NCBI RefSeq assembly: GCF_028747205.1
Contig: NZ_CP112880.1
Span: 3,410,001 to 3,474,000 of the forward strand
Direction of reading: 5' to 3'
Length of the DNA: 64,000 nucleotides
DNA from: Streptomyces sp. CA-278952
Lineage (GTDB): Bacteria; Actinomycetota; Actinomycetes; Streptomycetales; Streptomycetaceae
Shown here piece after piece: positions 27,593-36,092 of this stretch. The position numbers and the translations under genes were made by a program. Below the pieces are notes generated by a model that saw only the letters and a list, made by a program, of their open reading frames with translations, had not been told where the DNA came from and ran no database searches. Every line of letters begins with the position of its first letter. The stretch's first letter is position 1.

Positions 27593-28231
27593 TCATGGAT
27601 GCCGCGCTGCTCTCAGCAGGGCCACCAGCCGATCCACGTCTGTCCAGGGGTTCTGCCGGTACCCCTTCGATGCCCGTAGCCTCAGCGCCTCCGCACGGTC
27701 TCGCGCCTGAGCGAAGCCATCGCGCAACGCGTCGTACTCCACGTTTTTTCGATGGGCAGCGTATCCGCAGGCGTTCAGTTGCTCCAGCGCTCGCTGCGCC
27801 TGGTCCGATGTGCTGTAGCCCGTGACGTCTCTGAAGTGCAGCATGACCCACAGCTCGAAACAGGGGTTGGTGAGCGCCACCTCGACTTCGTGCTGCCGGG
27901 CGAGTTCCAACGCCTCGTCCAAGCCGTCGTGGGGCCTCGGCGCTTCGACATCGATCACGCACCAGACCTCGTCGTAAGCTGTACGACGGTCGCGAGGGGA
28001 CTGAGGGGCACGCTTCTTGTGCTCGACCGCCGCGCGGACGAGTGACTGAGGTTCTCCGTGCTCCCCGCCGAGGCAGATCGACACGGGCAGGGTCCGCAAA
28101 TCCGCACGCAAGCCCTTGAAGTACTGGACTTCGGTGCGCTCCCCCTCGCAGTAGATCAGGAACCTACGCTGCTCCGGGCGCACGCCCTTCGTCCGCTTCA
28201 GCGGCCTTCCCCGCTTCACGCCCACCCCCAT
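27593..28231 (-). CDS. rloB: RloB-family protein (TOPRIM-like nuclease candidate)
   Basis: A 212-residue protein matching RloB: a basic N-terminus, then RRFLIYCEGERTEVQYFKGL (the CEGE.TE acidic motif of this family), VWCVIDVEAP with an acidic pair, TNPCFELWVMLHF, and a C-terminal NPWTDVDRLVALL. RloB is seen beside RloA in restriction-linked loci and is related to AbiLii; its fold is regarded as TOPRIM-like, suggesting a nuclease effector. It overlaps rloA by 68 bases at the ATG used here; GTG codons further in (for example 28183) would shorten the overlap. Base composition is lower in GC than the flanking genes. Confidence 0.88.
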   Translation of the reverse strand: MGVGVKRGRPLKRTKGVRPEQRRFLIYCEGERTEVQYFKGLRADLRTLPVSICLGGEHGEPQSLVRAAVEHKKRAPQSPRDRRTAYDEVWCVIDVEAPRPHDGLDEALELARQHEVEVALTNPCFELWVMLHFRDVTGYSTSDQAQRALEQLNACGYAAHRKNVEYDALRDGFAQARDRAEALRLRASKGYRQNPWTDVDRLVALLRAARHP

Positions 28232-29528
28232 GCCGGAACGCCACGGTTACTTCCCGCAGCAGGTCATCGTCCAAATGCGGCACCGCTCCGTAGCGCCCTC
28301 CCAGATAGCGCCTCTCCAGATTGTCGGCCGAAGCCCGCACCGAGAAGTCGGTCAGCGGAAACAGCCTCGTGGCCAGCGTCAGCGGATCCTTCTCCGTGAA
28401 CCAGACCTGATCCCTGAACAGTTCGGTACGTACGTTGCGCCCGAGCAGTGCTGCCTCGTGCGTACTGAAGACCAGTTGCGCCCCCGTACGATTGGTCTCG
28501 GGTGACTGGAACATACCGACGAGAGCGTCAACCAGGTAGGGATGCAGGCGGGCATCCAATTCGTCCACGCAGAGCACCCCACCGTGGGCCAAAGTGGTGG
28601 TGACGGGGCCGATGAGGCCGATCCACGTACGCGTGCCGCTCGACTCGTACGCGAGATCGAGAGGGTAAACGCCCTCCGCGGTGCGGTGCTCCACCCTGAC
28701 CCGGTGTTTGGCGTCCTCCTGGACGCGCACCTTGTCCCCGAGCGCCTCGCGGAGCGCTTGCGTGATCCGCTCATGGTCCTCTCGGATACTTTCGTCCCAG
28801 TCCTGGATCTCCAGCCCGGATACGCCGAGGTCGGCGAAGCGAAGAAGGTCCAGCACCGGCTGTGACTCCTGTCCGCCCCTTCCTTCGAGACAGAGCCGGA
28901 CCGTGTGATCGAGACGCTGGGAAAAATCATGGTCGGTGGCCATCCGCAGACCGGATCGAAACCACCGGAACACCTCACCGAGCTGATCGTGCCCCTGCGC
29001 CGCGGCGACGGACAGATAGAGGCTGTTGGGCCTGAGCAGTTCCGCAATCAGTTTGCGCCGGCCTGTGAGCCACCGCCCGAAGGTGACCCGGTCGTCGGCA
29101 CCACGCTCGTACAGACGGCGCTGACGCCCTTCGGGGTAGTAGTACAACCACTCCTCGGTGACCCGTTCGCCGTCGACCGAGAAGCCGAACTGGTGGTGCA
29201 CCCCACCGACGACGAAATCGACCGCGAACGAACTGGGCCGTTCGGCAGCACCGCGACCGAGTGCGAAGGGCCGACGTGGAACTCCGCCGCTGGGATCCCA
29301 GCGGCGGAACGAGCTGAGAACCGCTGAACGCATCCAGCGGATGGAGTCGATGACGTTCGACTTCCCCGAGGCATTGGTGCCGTAGACCGCGACGACAGGA
29401 ACCGCGAACTCGCCTCCGCCCGGTGACGGGAACTCGGCCCGCTCCGGGTGACGGTCGGCGGCGACGAGCGACAGTTCCTGTTCGTCCAGCAGCGAAGCAT
29501 GATTCGTGACCTGGAACCGCAGCAGCAT
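28164..29528 (-). CDS. rloA: RloA-like AAA ATPase (ATP-binding protein of RloAB)
   Basis: A 454-residue ATPase of the AAA_15/AAA_21 (SMC/OLD-like) class. Walker A is GTNASGKS (residues 50-57), Walker B GVLCVDELDARLHP, and the switch His is in LVFSTHEAALLGRN. The insert between them is helical, as in RloA and in the ATPases of OLD/Gabija/PARIS-type defence systems. With RloB downstream it probably forms an ATP-gated nuclease complex that responds to phage. ATG 29528 is chosen because GGAGAGG ends six bases before it; the in-frame TTG at 29543 is rejected. It opposes both neighbours and uses A/T-ending codons more often than they do. Confidence 0.88.
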   Translation of the reverse strand: MLLRFQVTNHASLLDEQELSLVAADRHPERAEFPSPGGGEFAVPVVAVYGTNASGKSNVIDSIRWMRSAVLSSFRRWDPSGGVPRRPFALGRGAAERPSSFAVDFVVGGVHHQFGFSVDGERVTEEWLYYYPEGRQRRLYERGADDRVTFGRWLTGRRKLIAELLRPNSLYLSVAAAQGHDQLGEVFRWFRSGLRMATDHDFSQRLDHTVRLCLEGRGGQESQPVLDLLRFADLGVSGLEIQDWDESIREDHERITQALREALGDKVRVQEDAKHRVRVEHRTAEGVYPLDLAYESSGTRTWIGLIGPVTTTLAHGGVLCVDELDARLHPYLVDALVGMFQSPETNRTGAQLVFSTHEAALLGRNVRTELFRDQVWFTEKDPLTLATRLFPLTDFSVRASADNLERRYLGGRYGAVPHLDDDLLREVTVAFRHGGGREAGKAAEADEGRAPGAA

Positions 29529-29754
29529 GGCCAGCCTCTCCAAGCATCGAAAGATGTCTTTCCAGCGCTCATATCGTCATAGCCTGACGATAGTGCCAGT
29601 GAAACGACGTTGCATAGAGCTACCACTCGTACGTGTGGGCCCCTGGTCCGTCCTGACGAAGGCACCGCCGCCCGCCGGCGCGCTCGCTCTGCTGCTCCTG
29701 CGTTCCACGAAGCGACCCGCACCGGTCACCCCGCCCGTCTGGGATGCTGCGCAT

Positions 29755-30531
29755 ATGTTCGCCGCCTCCCGGCGCCCCCTCGATCGGGTGCCGCCCGAGT
29801 CCGTGTCCCCGGATCCGCCCCCCGCCCCGATGCCGCCCCTGCTCACCCAGTCCTGGCTGGACCTGGCGTTCCTGCACTGGGCGGTCGATCCGGCGGACGT
29901 GGCACCGCTGCTGCCGCCGGGGACGGTGCCGGACACCTTCGACGGGGCGACCTACGTGGGGCTCGTGGCGTTCCGGATGTACCGGGTGGGTGGGCTCGGG
30001 TTGCCGGGGCTTCCGTACCTCGGGACCTTCCCCGAGACCAACGTCCGGCTGTACTCCGTGGACGAACACGGCCGGCGCGGGGTCGTCTTCCGCTCGCTCG
30101 ACGCCTCGCGGCTCATCCCGGTCCTCGTGGCGCGGGCCGCGTTCCGGTTGCCGTACGTCTGGTCCCGGATGGACATCGAGCGCTCCGGCGACACCCTCAC
30201 GTACACGAGCACCCGGCGTTGGCCCGGTCCTCGCGGGGCGCGGAGCAGGATCGTGCTGCGGGCGGGGGACGCGATCGACGAGCCGACGCCCCTGGAGCAC
30301 TTCCTCACCGCCCGGTGGGCCCTGCACAGCTCGTTCTTCGGGCGGGCCGCCTATCTGCCCAACGCCCATCCCCGCTGGCCCCTGCACCGGGCGGAGCTGC
30401 TGGAGTGCGACGAGGACCTGGTGGCGGCGGGCGGCCTGCCCGCGCCGGTCGGCGAGCCGATGAGCGTGCTGTACTCCCCGGGCGTCCCGGTGCGCTTCGG
30501 GCCGCAGCGCAGGCCCCGCGCCGGAGGCTGA
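29755..30531 (+). CDS. DUF2071 (YqjF-like) protein
   Basis: A 258-residue cytoplasmic protein with the DUF2071 pattern: PPLLTQSWLDLAFLHWAVDP at the N-terminus, LLPPGTVPDTFDGATYVGLV, FPETNVRLYSVDEHGRRGVVF in the middle, and FLTARWALHS in the C-terminal half. Function is unknown; relatives include Bacillus YqjF. ATG 29755 starts the family sequence. The spacer 29529-29754 in front, which also holds the rloA promoter, shows no other gene. Confidence 0.88.
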   Translation: MFAASRRPLDRVPPESVSPDPPPAPMPPLLTQSWLDLAFLHWAVDPADVAPLLPPGTVPDTFDGATYVGLVAFRMYRVGGLGLPGLPYLGTFPETNVRLYSVDEHGRRGVVFRSLDASRLIPVLVARAAFRLPYVWSRMDIERSGDTLTYTSTRRWPGPRGARSRIVLRAGDAIDEPTPLEHFLTARWALHSSFFGRAAYLPNAHPRWPLHRAELLECDEDLVAAGGLPAPVGEPMSVLYSPGVPVRFGPQRRPRAGG

Positions 30532-30622
30532 CCGCACGGCCCACCCCGCCCCGCCCCGCGATGCGGCACACTGGACGTTTGGCCGCATCCGTGGCCGCAC
30601 CCCGCAGAAAGGGCCGAAGCGC

Positions 30623-32266
30623 GTGACCGGACCCCTCATCGTCCAGAGCGACAAGACGCTGCTCCTCGAAGTCGACCACGACCAGGCGGACGCCTGCCGT
30701 CGTGCCATCGCACCGTTCGCGGAGCTGGAGCGTGCACCCGAGCACATCCACACGTACCGGGTCACCCCGCTCGGGCTGTGGAACGCCCGTGCCGCCGGGC
30801 ACGACGCCGAGCAGGTCGTCGACGCCCTGGTCGAGTACTCCCGCTACCCCGTGCCGCACGCGCTCCTGGTCGACATCGCCGAGACGATGGCACGGTACGG
30901 GCGGCTCACCCTGTCCAAGCACCCCGTGCACGGGCTGGTGCTCACCAGCACCGACCGGCCCGTGCTGGAGGAGATCCTCCGGTCGAAGAAGGTGCAGCCG
31001 CTGGTCGGGACGCGGATCGACCCGGACACCGTGGCCGTGCACCCCTCCGAGCGGGGGCAGGTCAAGCAGACCCTGCTCAAGCTGGGGTGGCCCGCCGAGG
31101 ACCTCGCGGGGTACGTCGACGGCGAGGCCCATCCGATCGAGCTGGCCGAGAACGGCTGGTCGCTGCGGCCGTACCAGAAGCAGGCCGTCGAAGGGTTCTG
31201 GCACGGCGGGTCGGGCGTCGTGGTGCTGCCTTGTGGGGCCGGGAAGACCCTCGTGGGCGCCGGTGCCATGGCCGAGGCCAAGGCCACCACCCTGATCCTC
31301 GTCACCAACACCGTCTCCGCCCGGCAGTGGAAGCACGAGCTGGTGAAGCGGACCTCGCTGACCGAGGAAGAGATCGGCGAGTACAGCGGGACGCGGAAGG
31401 AGATCCGGCCGGTCACCATCGCCACCTACCAGGTGCTGACCACCCGGCGCAAGGGCGTCTACCCGCACCTGGAGCTGTTCGACTCCCGCGACTGGGGCCT
31501 GGTCGTCTACGACGAGGTCCACCTGTTGCCCGCGCCCGTCTTCAAGTTCACCGCCGACCTCCAGGCCCGGCGGCGGCTGGGGCTCACGGCGACGTTGGTG
31601 CGGGAGGACGGGCGGGAGTCCGACGTGTTCTCGCTCATCGGGCCGAAGCGGTTCGACGCCCCGTGGAAGGAGATCGAGGCGCAGGGCTACATCGCGCCCG
31701 CCGACTGCGTCGAGGTCCGGGTCAATCTCACCGACGCGGAGCGGCTCGCCTACGCGACCGCCGAGAAGGAGGAGAAGTACCGGTTCTGCGCCACCACCGC
31801 GACCAAGCGGAAGGTGACCGAGGCGCTGGTGCGCAAGCACCAGGGCGAGCAGACCCTCGTCATCGGCCAGTACATCGACCAGCTCGACGAGCTGGGTGAG
31901 CATCTGGACGCCCCCGTGATCAAGGGCGAGACCAGCAACGCCCAGCGCGAGAAGCTCTTCGAGGCGTTCCGCCAGGGCGAGATCAGCGTCCTCGTCGTGT
32001 CCAAGGTCGCCAACTTCTCCATCGACCTGCCCGAGGCGACCGTCGCCATCCAGGTCTCCGGGACCTTCGGGTCGCGGCAGGAGGAGGCCCAGCGGCTGGG
32101 CCGGGTCCTGCGGCCGAAGGCCGACGGGCACGAGGCCCGGTTCTACTCGGTCGTCGCCCGCGACACCATCGACCAGGACTTCGCGGCGCACCGCCAGCGG
32201 TTCCTGGCCGAGCAGGGGTACGCGTACCGCATCGTCGACGCGGACGAGCTGCTCGCCGACGGCTGA
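30623..32266 (+). CDS. XPB/Ssl2-type DNA repair helicase
   Basis: A 547-residue superfamily-2 helicase matching bacterial XPB. The N-terminal damage-recognition-like part is residues ~1-170; motif I is PCGAGKT (203-209); motif II is DEVH (297-300); GLTATLVREDGRE contains motif III and the RED motif of XPB; TSNAQREKLFEAF and EEAQRLGRVLRPK are motifs V-VI. Bacterial XPB unwinds 3'-5' and is presumed to act in DNA repair. The start is GTG 30623 with a GAAAGGG-type ribosome-binding site about 11 bases upstream. The Helic_C_3/WYL protein at 25058-27532 is its likely partner. Confidence 0.95.
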   Translation: MTGPLIVQSDKTLLLEVDHDQADACRRAIAPFAELERAPEHIHTYRVTPLGLWNARAAGHDAEQVVDALVEYSRYPVPHALLVDIAETMARYGRLTLSKHPVHGLVLTSTDRPVLEEILRSKKVQPLVGTRIDPDTVAVHPSERGQVKQTLLKLGWPAEDLAGYVDGEAHPIELAENGWSLRPYQKQAVEGFWHGGSGVVVLPCGAGKTLVGAGAMAEAKATTLILVTNTVSARQWKHELVKRTSLTEEEIGEYSGTRKEIRPVTIATYQVLTTRRKGVYPHLELFDSRDWGLVVYDEVHLLPAPVFKFTADLQARRRLGLTATLVREDGRESDVFSLIGPKRFDAPWKEIEAQGYIAPADCVEVRVNLTDAERLAYATAEKEEKYRFCATTATKRKVTEALVRKHQGEQTLVIGQYIDQLDELGEHLDAPVIKGETSNAQREKLFEAFRQGEISVLVVSKVANFSIDLPEATVAIQVSGTFGSRQEEAQRLGRVLRPKADGHEARFYSVVARDTIDQDFAAHRQRFLAEQGYAYRIVDADELLADG

Positions 32267-32288
32267 GGCTCCCGGGAGGGGCGGGCGG

Positions 32289-32480
32289 TCAGCGGCCCCG
32301 GCGTGCGACGCCCGCCTCCTCCGCGTACTCCCCCAGGACGACGACGCCGAACGCCGCCATCACGAACACCTTCACGGCGCGCACCGCGTCGCCGACGCGG
32401 TGGGGTCGGTGGTGACCGGTGGCCGCGGTCGCGCCGTGCGCGGGGCCGGTCCTGCGTGGGTTCAGAGTGGCTGTGCTCAT
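32289..32480 (-). CDS. small single-helix membrane protein
   Basis: A 63-residue protein: a basic, His-rich N-terminal half, then one hydrophobic segment (VKVFVMAAFGVVVLGEY) and an Arg-rich end. It fits between two larger genes and has a coherent layout, but is too short for firm assignment. Function unknown. Confidence 0.5.
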   Translation of the reverse strand: MSTATLNPRRTGPAHGATAATGHHRPHRVGDAVRAVKVFVMAAFGVVVLGEYAEEAGVARRGR

Positions 32481-32675
32481 GCCTCCATGGTGCTCCTGTC
32501 ACCTGTTCGGGCGCGTCGGTCCGCAGAGGGAACCCCGGGGCCGGGCGGGTAGCCCTCCGGTACCGCTCCCGGTGCGCGCGTCCCCTACGGGTACCCCGGG
32601 CGTCTCCGCCCCGGGAAGCGCCCGGCAGGGGCCAGAGGTCAGAGGCCCGGTCGGCCCGCGCGGGCCGTATTCCGG

Positions 32676-32872
32676 TTCGCCGCCGACCCGCTCCGTGGCT
32701 ACAATCGCGGATCTGCCCGCCTCCCGCGCCGTGTCATCGGCCCCGGGAGCGCCGCCGACCGGACGGAAACCGGCCGACACCCAACGGATACGTACCTTCC
32801 CAGCGGACCCCGCCGCTCCGCGTGCCGCACGCCATGGCACCGCAGCGCGTCCGGTCCGCCGTCCTGCGTTGA
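32676..32872 (+). promoter_or_regulatory. putative promoter and leader of the HelD-family gene, with a 12-codon upstream ORF
   Basis: TACAAT at 32700-32705 is a good -10; TTCGCC 18 bases before it is a weak -35. Transcription from about 32712 would leave a ~180-base leader. Within it ATG 32834 opens a 12-codon frame, MAPQRVRSAVLR, stopping at 32872, 18 bases before the GTG of the ATPase gene. No ribosome-binding site is obvious for the small frame. The rest of the 410-base spacer 32481-32890 holds nothing I recognise. Confidence 0.4.
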
Positions 32873-32890
32873 AGAGCCGGAGGCAACACC

Positions 32891-35056
32891 GTGCCCGCGC
32901 ACGTAGCAGAGAGCGATTCCACCCCCGATCCCACCCGCGCCACCGACCCCACCGGCGTCACCGACCCCCTGGCGCACGAGCGCGCCCATCTCGCCGCGTC
33001 CCGCGCCGCCCTGCGCGGGATGCGCGAGGACGCTCAGGCCCTCGACATCCGCGACGTCACCGCGAACTGGGTCAACGCCGCCGTGCTCCAGTCCCAGATC
33101 GACGACCGCATCAAGGCGCTCGCCGACCTCTCGCACACCCCGCTGTTCTTCGGCCGCCTCGACTATCTGCACGCCGTCGGCGGCGAGCTGGCCGAGGGCG
33201 CGGAGGGCGAGCGGTTCTACATCGGGCGCCGGCACGTCCACGACGCCGTCGGGGACCCCATGGTCATCGACTGGCGTGCGCCGGTCTCCCAGCCCTACTA
33301 CCAGGCGTCCCGCAAGAACCCCCGGGACGTGGGGCTCCGCCGCCGCTTCGGCTACACCGCCGGTGAGCTGACCGCGTACGAGGACGAGCACCTCACCGAC
33401 CCCGCCGAGGCCGAGCACACCAGCCGGCTCCTCCAGACGGAGATCGAGCGGCCGCGCGTCGGCCCGATGCGCGACATCGTCGCCACCATCCAGCCCGAGC
33501 AGGACGAGATCGTCCGCAGCGGTCTCGGCGGGACCGTCTGCGTGCAGGGCGGGCCCGGCACCGGGAAGACCGCCGTCGGCCTGCACCGGGTGGCGTATTT
33601 GCTGTACGCGCACCGCGAACGGCTCGCCCGCACCGGCACGCTCGTCATCGGGCCGAACCGTTCCTTCCTGCACTACATCGAGCAGGTCCTGCCCGCCCTC
33701 GGCGAGCTGGAGGTGAAGCAGGCCACCGTCGACGACCTGGTGCGTACCGGCGTCGAGGTCCGGGGCGAGGACGAGGCGGCCACCGCCGTCGTCAAGGGCG
33801 ACGCCCGCATGGCCGAGGTCCTGCGGCGGGCCATCCGCTCGCACGTCACCCCGCCCGCCGAGCCCGTCGTCGTGGTGCGCGGGTCCCGGCGCTGGCGCGT
33901 GCCCGCGTACGAGGTCCAGGAGATGGTCGACGAGCTGCTGGCCCGCGACATGCGGTACGGGGCCGCGCACGAGGCGCTGCCGCAGCGGATCGCGCACGCC
34001 GTCCTCGTACGGATGGAGGAGGCCGGGGAGGCGCCCGACGACCGGGTGCAGAACGCCGTGGCCCGCAGCCCTGCCGTGAAGGCGGCCGTCAAGGCGGTCT
34101 GGCCCGCCGTGGACCCGGCAAAGCTGGTGCTGCGGCTGCTCTCCGACGCGGAGTTCCTGGCCGCCCACGCGGAGGGCCTGCTGGACGGGGACGAGCAGAA
34201 GCGGCTGCTGTGGGCGAAGCCCGCCCGCAGTGTGAAGTCCGCGAAGTGGTCGGCGGCCGACGCCGTGCTGATCGACGAGGCGGGGGACCTCGTCGCCCGT
34301 ACGCACTCCCTCGGCCATGTCGTGCTCGACGAGGCGCAGGACCTCTCCCCCATGCAGTACCGGGCGGTGGGGCGGCGGTGCTCGACCGGTTCGGCGACCG
34401 TCCTCGGGGACCTCGCCCAGGGGACGACCCCGTGGTCCACCGAGAGCTGGGGCGACGCGCTGTTCCACCTGGGCAAGGCGGACGCGGTGGTGGAGGAGCT
34501 GACCGCCGGTTTCCGCGTGCCGCGCGAGGTCATCGCGTACGCCTCCCGGCTGCTGCCCGTGATCTCGCCGGGGCTCGCGGCGGTGGAGTCGGTGCGTGAG
34601 TCGCCCGGTTCGCTGGTCGTACGGGAGGTGGCGGGCGGTGCGGACGGTACGGACGGTCTGGACGCGGCCGACCCGGCCGACCCGGCCGACGCGTCGGATG
34701 CGCTGAACGCTGCCGTCGTCGCCGCCTGCGAGGAGTCCCTGCGCCACCTGGGGTCGATCGGGCTGATCGCCGCCGACGCCCGGATCCCGGCGCTGGGGGC
34801 GGCCCTGACGGCGGCGGGTCACGCGTATCTCTCCCCTGGTGAGGAGACGACCGCCGCGTCCCGGCTGACGCTGGTGCCCGCGTCGCTCGCGAAGGGCCTG
34901 GAGTACGACTACGTGGTGCTGGACGAGCCGGCGGCGGTGGTCGACGGCGAGCCGGACGAGCGGACCGGGCTGCGGCGGCTGTACGTGGCGCTGACCCGTG
35001 CGGTCTCCGGGCTCACGGTGCTGCACGCGGCGCCGTTGCCGCGGGCGCTGGCCTGA
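32891..35056 (+). CDS. HelD-family RNA polymerase recycling ATPase (HelR-like)
   Basis: A 721-residue UvrD/Rep-like ATPase of the HelD group. The N-terminal ~200 residues include the helical arm that enters RNA polymerase channels (HERAHLAASRAALRGMREDA) and VIDWRAPVSQPYYQ, typical of HelD. Walker A is GGPGTGKT (220-227), Walker B is VLDEAQDLSPMQ (~478), and the C-terminal YVALTRAVSGLTVLH is motif VI. HelD releases stalled RNA polymerase from DNA; the HelR type in Streptomyces protects it from rifamycins. Whether this is HelR or a housekeeping HelD cannot be decided by eye. The start is GTG 32891 with GGAGG in front. Confidence 0.9.
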   Translation: MPAHVAESDSTPDPTRATDPTGVTDPLAHERAHLAASRAALRGMREDAQALDIRDVTANWVNAAVLQSQIDDRIKALADLSHTPLFFGRLDYLHAVGGELAEGAEGERFYIGRRHVHDAVGDPMVIDWRAPVSQPYYQASRKNPRDVGLRRRFGYTAGELTAYEDEHLTDPAEAEHTSRLLQTEIERPRVGPMRDIVATIQPEQDEIVRSGLGGTVCVQGGPGTGKTAVGLHRVAYLLYAHRERLARTGTLVIGPNRSFLHYIEQVLPALGELEVKQATVDDLVRTGVEVRGEDEAATAVVKGDARMAEVLRRAIRSHVTPPAEPVVVVRGSRRWRVPAYEVQEMVDELLARDMRYGAAHEALPQRIAHAVLVRMEEAGEAPDDRVQNAVARSPAVKAAVKAVWPAVDPAKLVLRLLSDAEFLAAHAEGLLDGDEQKRLLWAKPARSVKSAKWSAADAVLIDEAGDLVARTHSLGHVVLDEAQDLSPMQYRAVGRRCSTGSATVLGDLAQGTTPWSTESWGDALFHLGKADAVVEELTAGFRVPREVIAYASRLLPVISPGLAAVESVRESPGSLVVREVAGGADGTDGLDAADPADPADASDALNAAVVAACEESLRHLGSIGLIAADARIPALGAALTAAGHAYLSPGEETTAASRLTLVPASLAKGLEYDYVVLDEPAAVVDGEPDERTGLRRLYVALTRAVSGLTVLHAAPLPRALA

Positions 35057-35064
35057 GGACCCGC

Positions 35065-35098
35065 GGTGGGGCGGGGCCCTTGCGGTTCCCGCCCCACC
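35065..35098. terminator. bidirectional terminator hairpin
   Basis: GGTGGGGCGGG (35065-35075) pairs exactly with CCCGCCCCACC (35088-35098) around a 12-base loop, between the convergent HelD-family gene (stop 35056) and cutC (stop 35110). Confidence 0.85.
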
Positions 35099-35109
35099 GA
35101 CTCGGCGGC

Positions 35110-35799
35110 TCAGGCGTCCAGCGCCTCGCGCCACTCCCGTACCGCTGCGGCGTCCACCGGGGCCGTCCAGCCCCCGGGCCGGGCGGCGCCGCCGATGTGC
35201 ACGGCGTCGATCCCCGCCGCCCGCAGCCGGGGCAGGTGCCGCAGGTGGAGGCCGCCGCCGACCAGGACCTGCGCCTGGTACCCCGGCTCGCCGGCACGGG
35301 CGGCCTCGGCCAGGAGGACCGGGATGCCGGAGTCCACCCCGTCCGGGGAGCCCGCCGTGAGGAACGTGTCGAGGCCGGGCAGTTCCGCGAGCTGCTTGCG
35401 CAGGGCGTCGCGGTCGGCGGCCCGGTCGATGGCCCGGTGGAACGTCCACCGGCAGCCGTCCAGCTCGGCGACGAGCCGCTCGACGGCGACGAGGTCGGCA
35501 TGGCCCTCCCCGTCGAGGAAGCCGAACACGAACTCGTCGGCTCCCGCCTCCCGCATCCCGCGGGCCTTGCCGACCAGTACATCGATGTCACCGGCGGCGA
35601 AGCCGTCCGCCACCCTGAGCATCACGCGCAGCGGGATGTCCACGGCGGACCTGATCGCCGCGAAGGTCTCCCGCGACGGGGTCAGACCGTCGGCGGCCAT
35701 GTCGGTGACCAGTTCGAGGCGGTCTGCACCACCGGCCTGGGCAGCGACCGCGTCCTCCGCGTCGAGAGCGATCACCTCCAGGACTGCACGGTTGCTCAT
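35110..35799 (-). CDS. cutC: CutC family protein
   Basis: A 229-residue TIM-barrel protein with the CutC signatures: LEVIALDAEDAVAAQAGGAD near the N-terminus, RLELVTDMAADGLTPS, DGCRWTFHRAIDRAAD, LTAGSPDGVDSGI and VLVGGGLHLRHLPRL. CutC was named for copper homeostasis; a direct role in copper handling is disputed, but here it is divergent from copA, which agrees with the old name. ATG 35799 has GGAGG nine bases upstream. A dre-like palindrome lies 30 bases before the start. Confidence 0.93.
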   Translation of the reverse strand: MSNRAVLEVIALDAEDAVAAQAGGADRLELVTDMAADGLTPSRETFAAIRSAVDIPLRVMLRVADGFAAGDIDVLVGKARGMREAGADEFVFGFLDGEGHADLVAVERLVAELDGCRWTFHRAIDRAADRDALRKQLAELPGLDTFLTAGSPDGVDSGIPVLLAEAARAGEPGYQAQVLVGGGLHLRHLPRLRAAGIDAVHIGGAARPGGWTAPVDAAAVREWREALDA

Positions 35800-35828
35800 G
35801 GGTCCCCATTCCTCCGATACGCAGCTAT

Positions 35829-35840
35829 AGGTCTAGTCCA
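35829..35840. promoter_or_regulatory. dre-like palindrome (DasR/GntR type) in front of cutC
   Basis: AGGTCTAGTCCA matches 10 of 12 bases of the core DasR element TGGTCTAGACCA. It sits 30 bases upstream of the cutC start, where a repressor could block transcription. One site with two mismatches is weak evidence. Confidence 0.3.
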
Positions 35841-36008
35841 ATGGCCAGCCTACGGGTCGGTAGACGGGCAGCGCAGCCCTCTATCTGAACGCACGACCGC
35901 GACGACGCGCGAGCCGGCCCCGCAGACGAGTGACGCGTAACCTCGCGCCCACCGGGGCGGAACGGGCGCACAGCGGCGCAGAACGGGCGCATTCGCTGCG
36001 ATCATCCC

Positions 36009-36069
36009 TTGCGCTTCATAGGGGCGGGGGGTATACATGAGAGAGAAAGAGATACCCCCTAGGGGTATC
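36009..36069 (+). promoter_or_regulatory. copA promoter with CsoR-type operator
   Basis: TTGCGC (36009-36014), a 17-base spacer and TATACA (36032-36037) make a good promoter. Just downstream, at 36051-36069, is GATACCCCCTAGGGGTATC, a near-perfect palindrome of the CsoR operator type (TACCCC...GGGGTA). It covers the start of transcription and ends 23 bases before the copA GTG. CsoR is a copper(I)-released repressor, so copper induction is expected. No csoR gene is in the window. Confidence 0.8.
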
Positions 36070-36092
36070 CGGACGGCTTCAGGGAGGACCCC

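Noticed and set aside
32481..32890. Rifamycin-associated element in front of the HelD-family gene
   Set aside because: I could not find a convincing match to the inverted repeat as I remember it.
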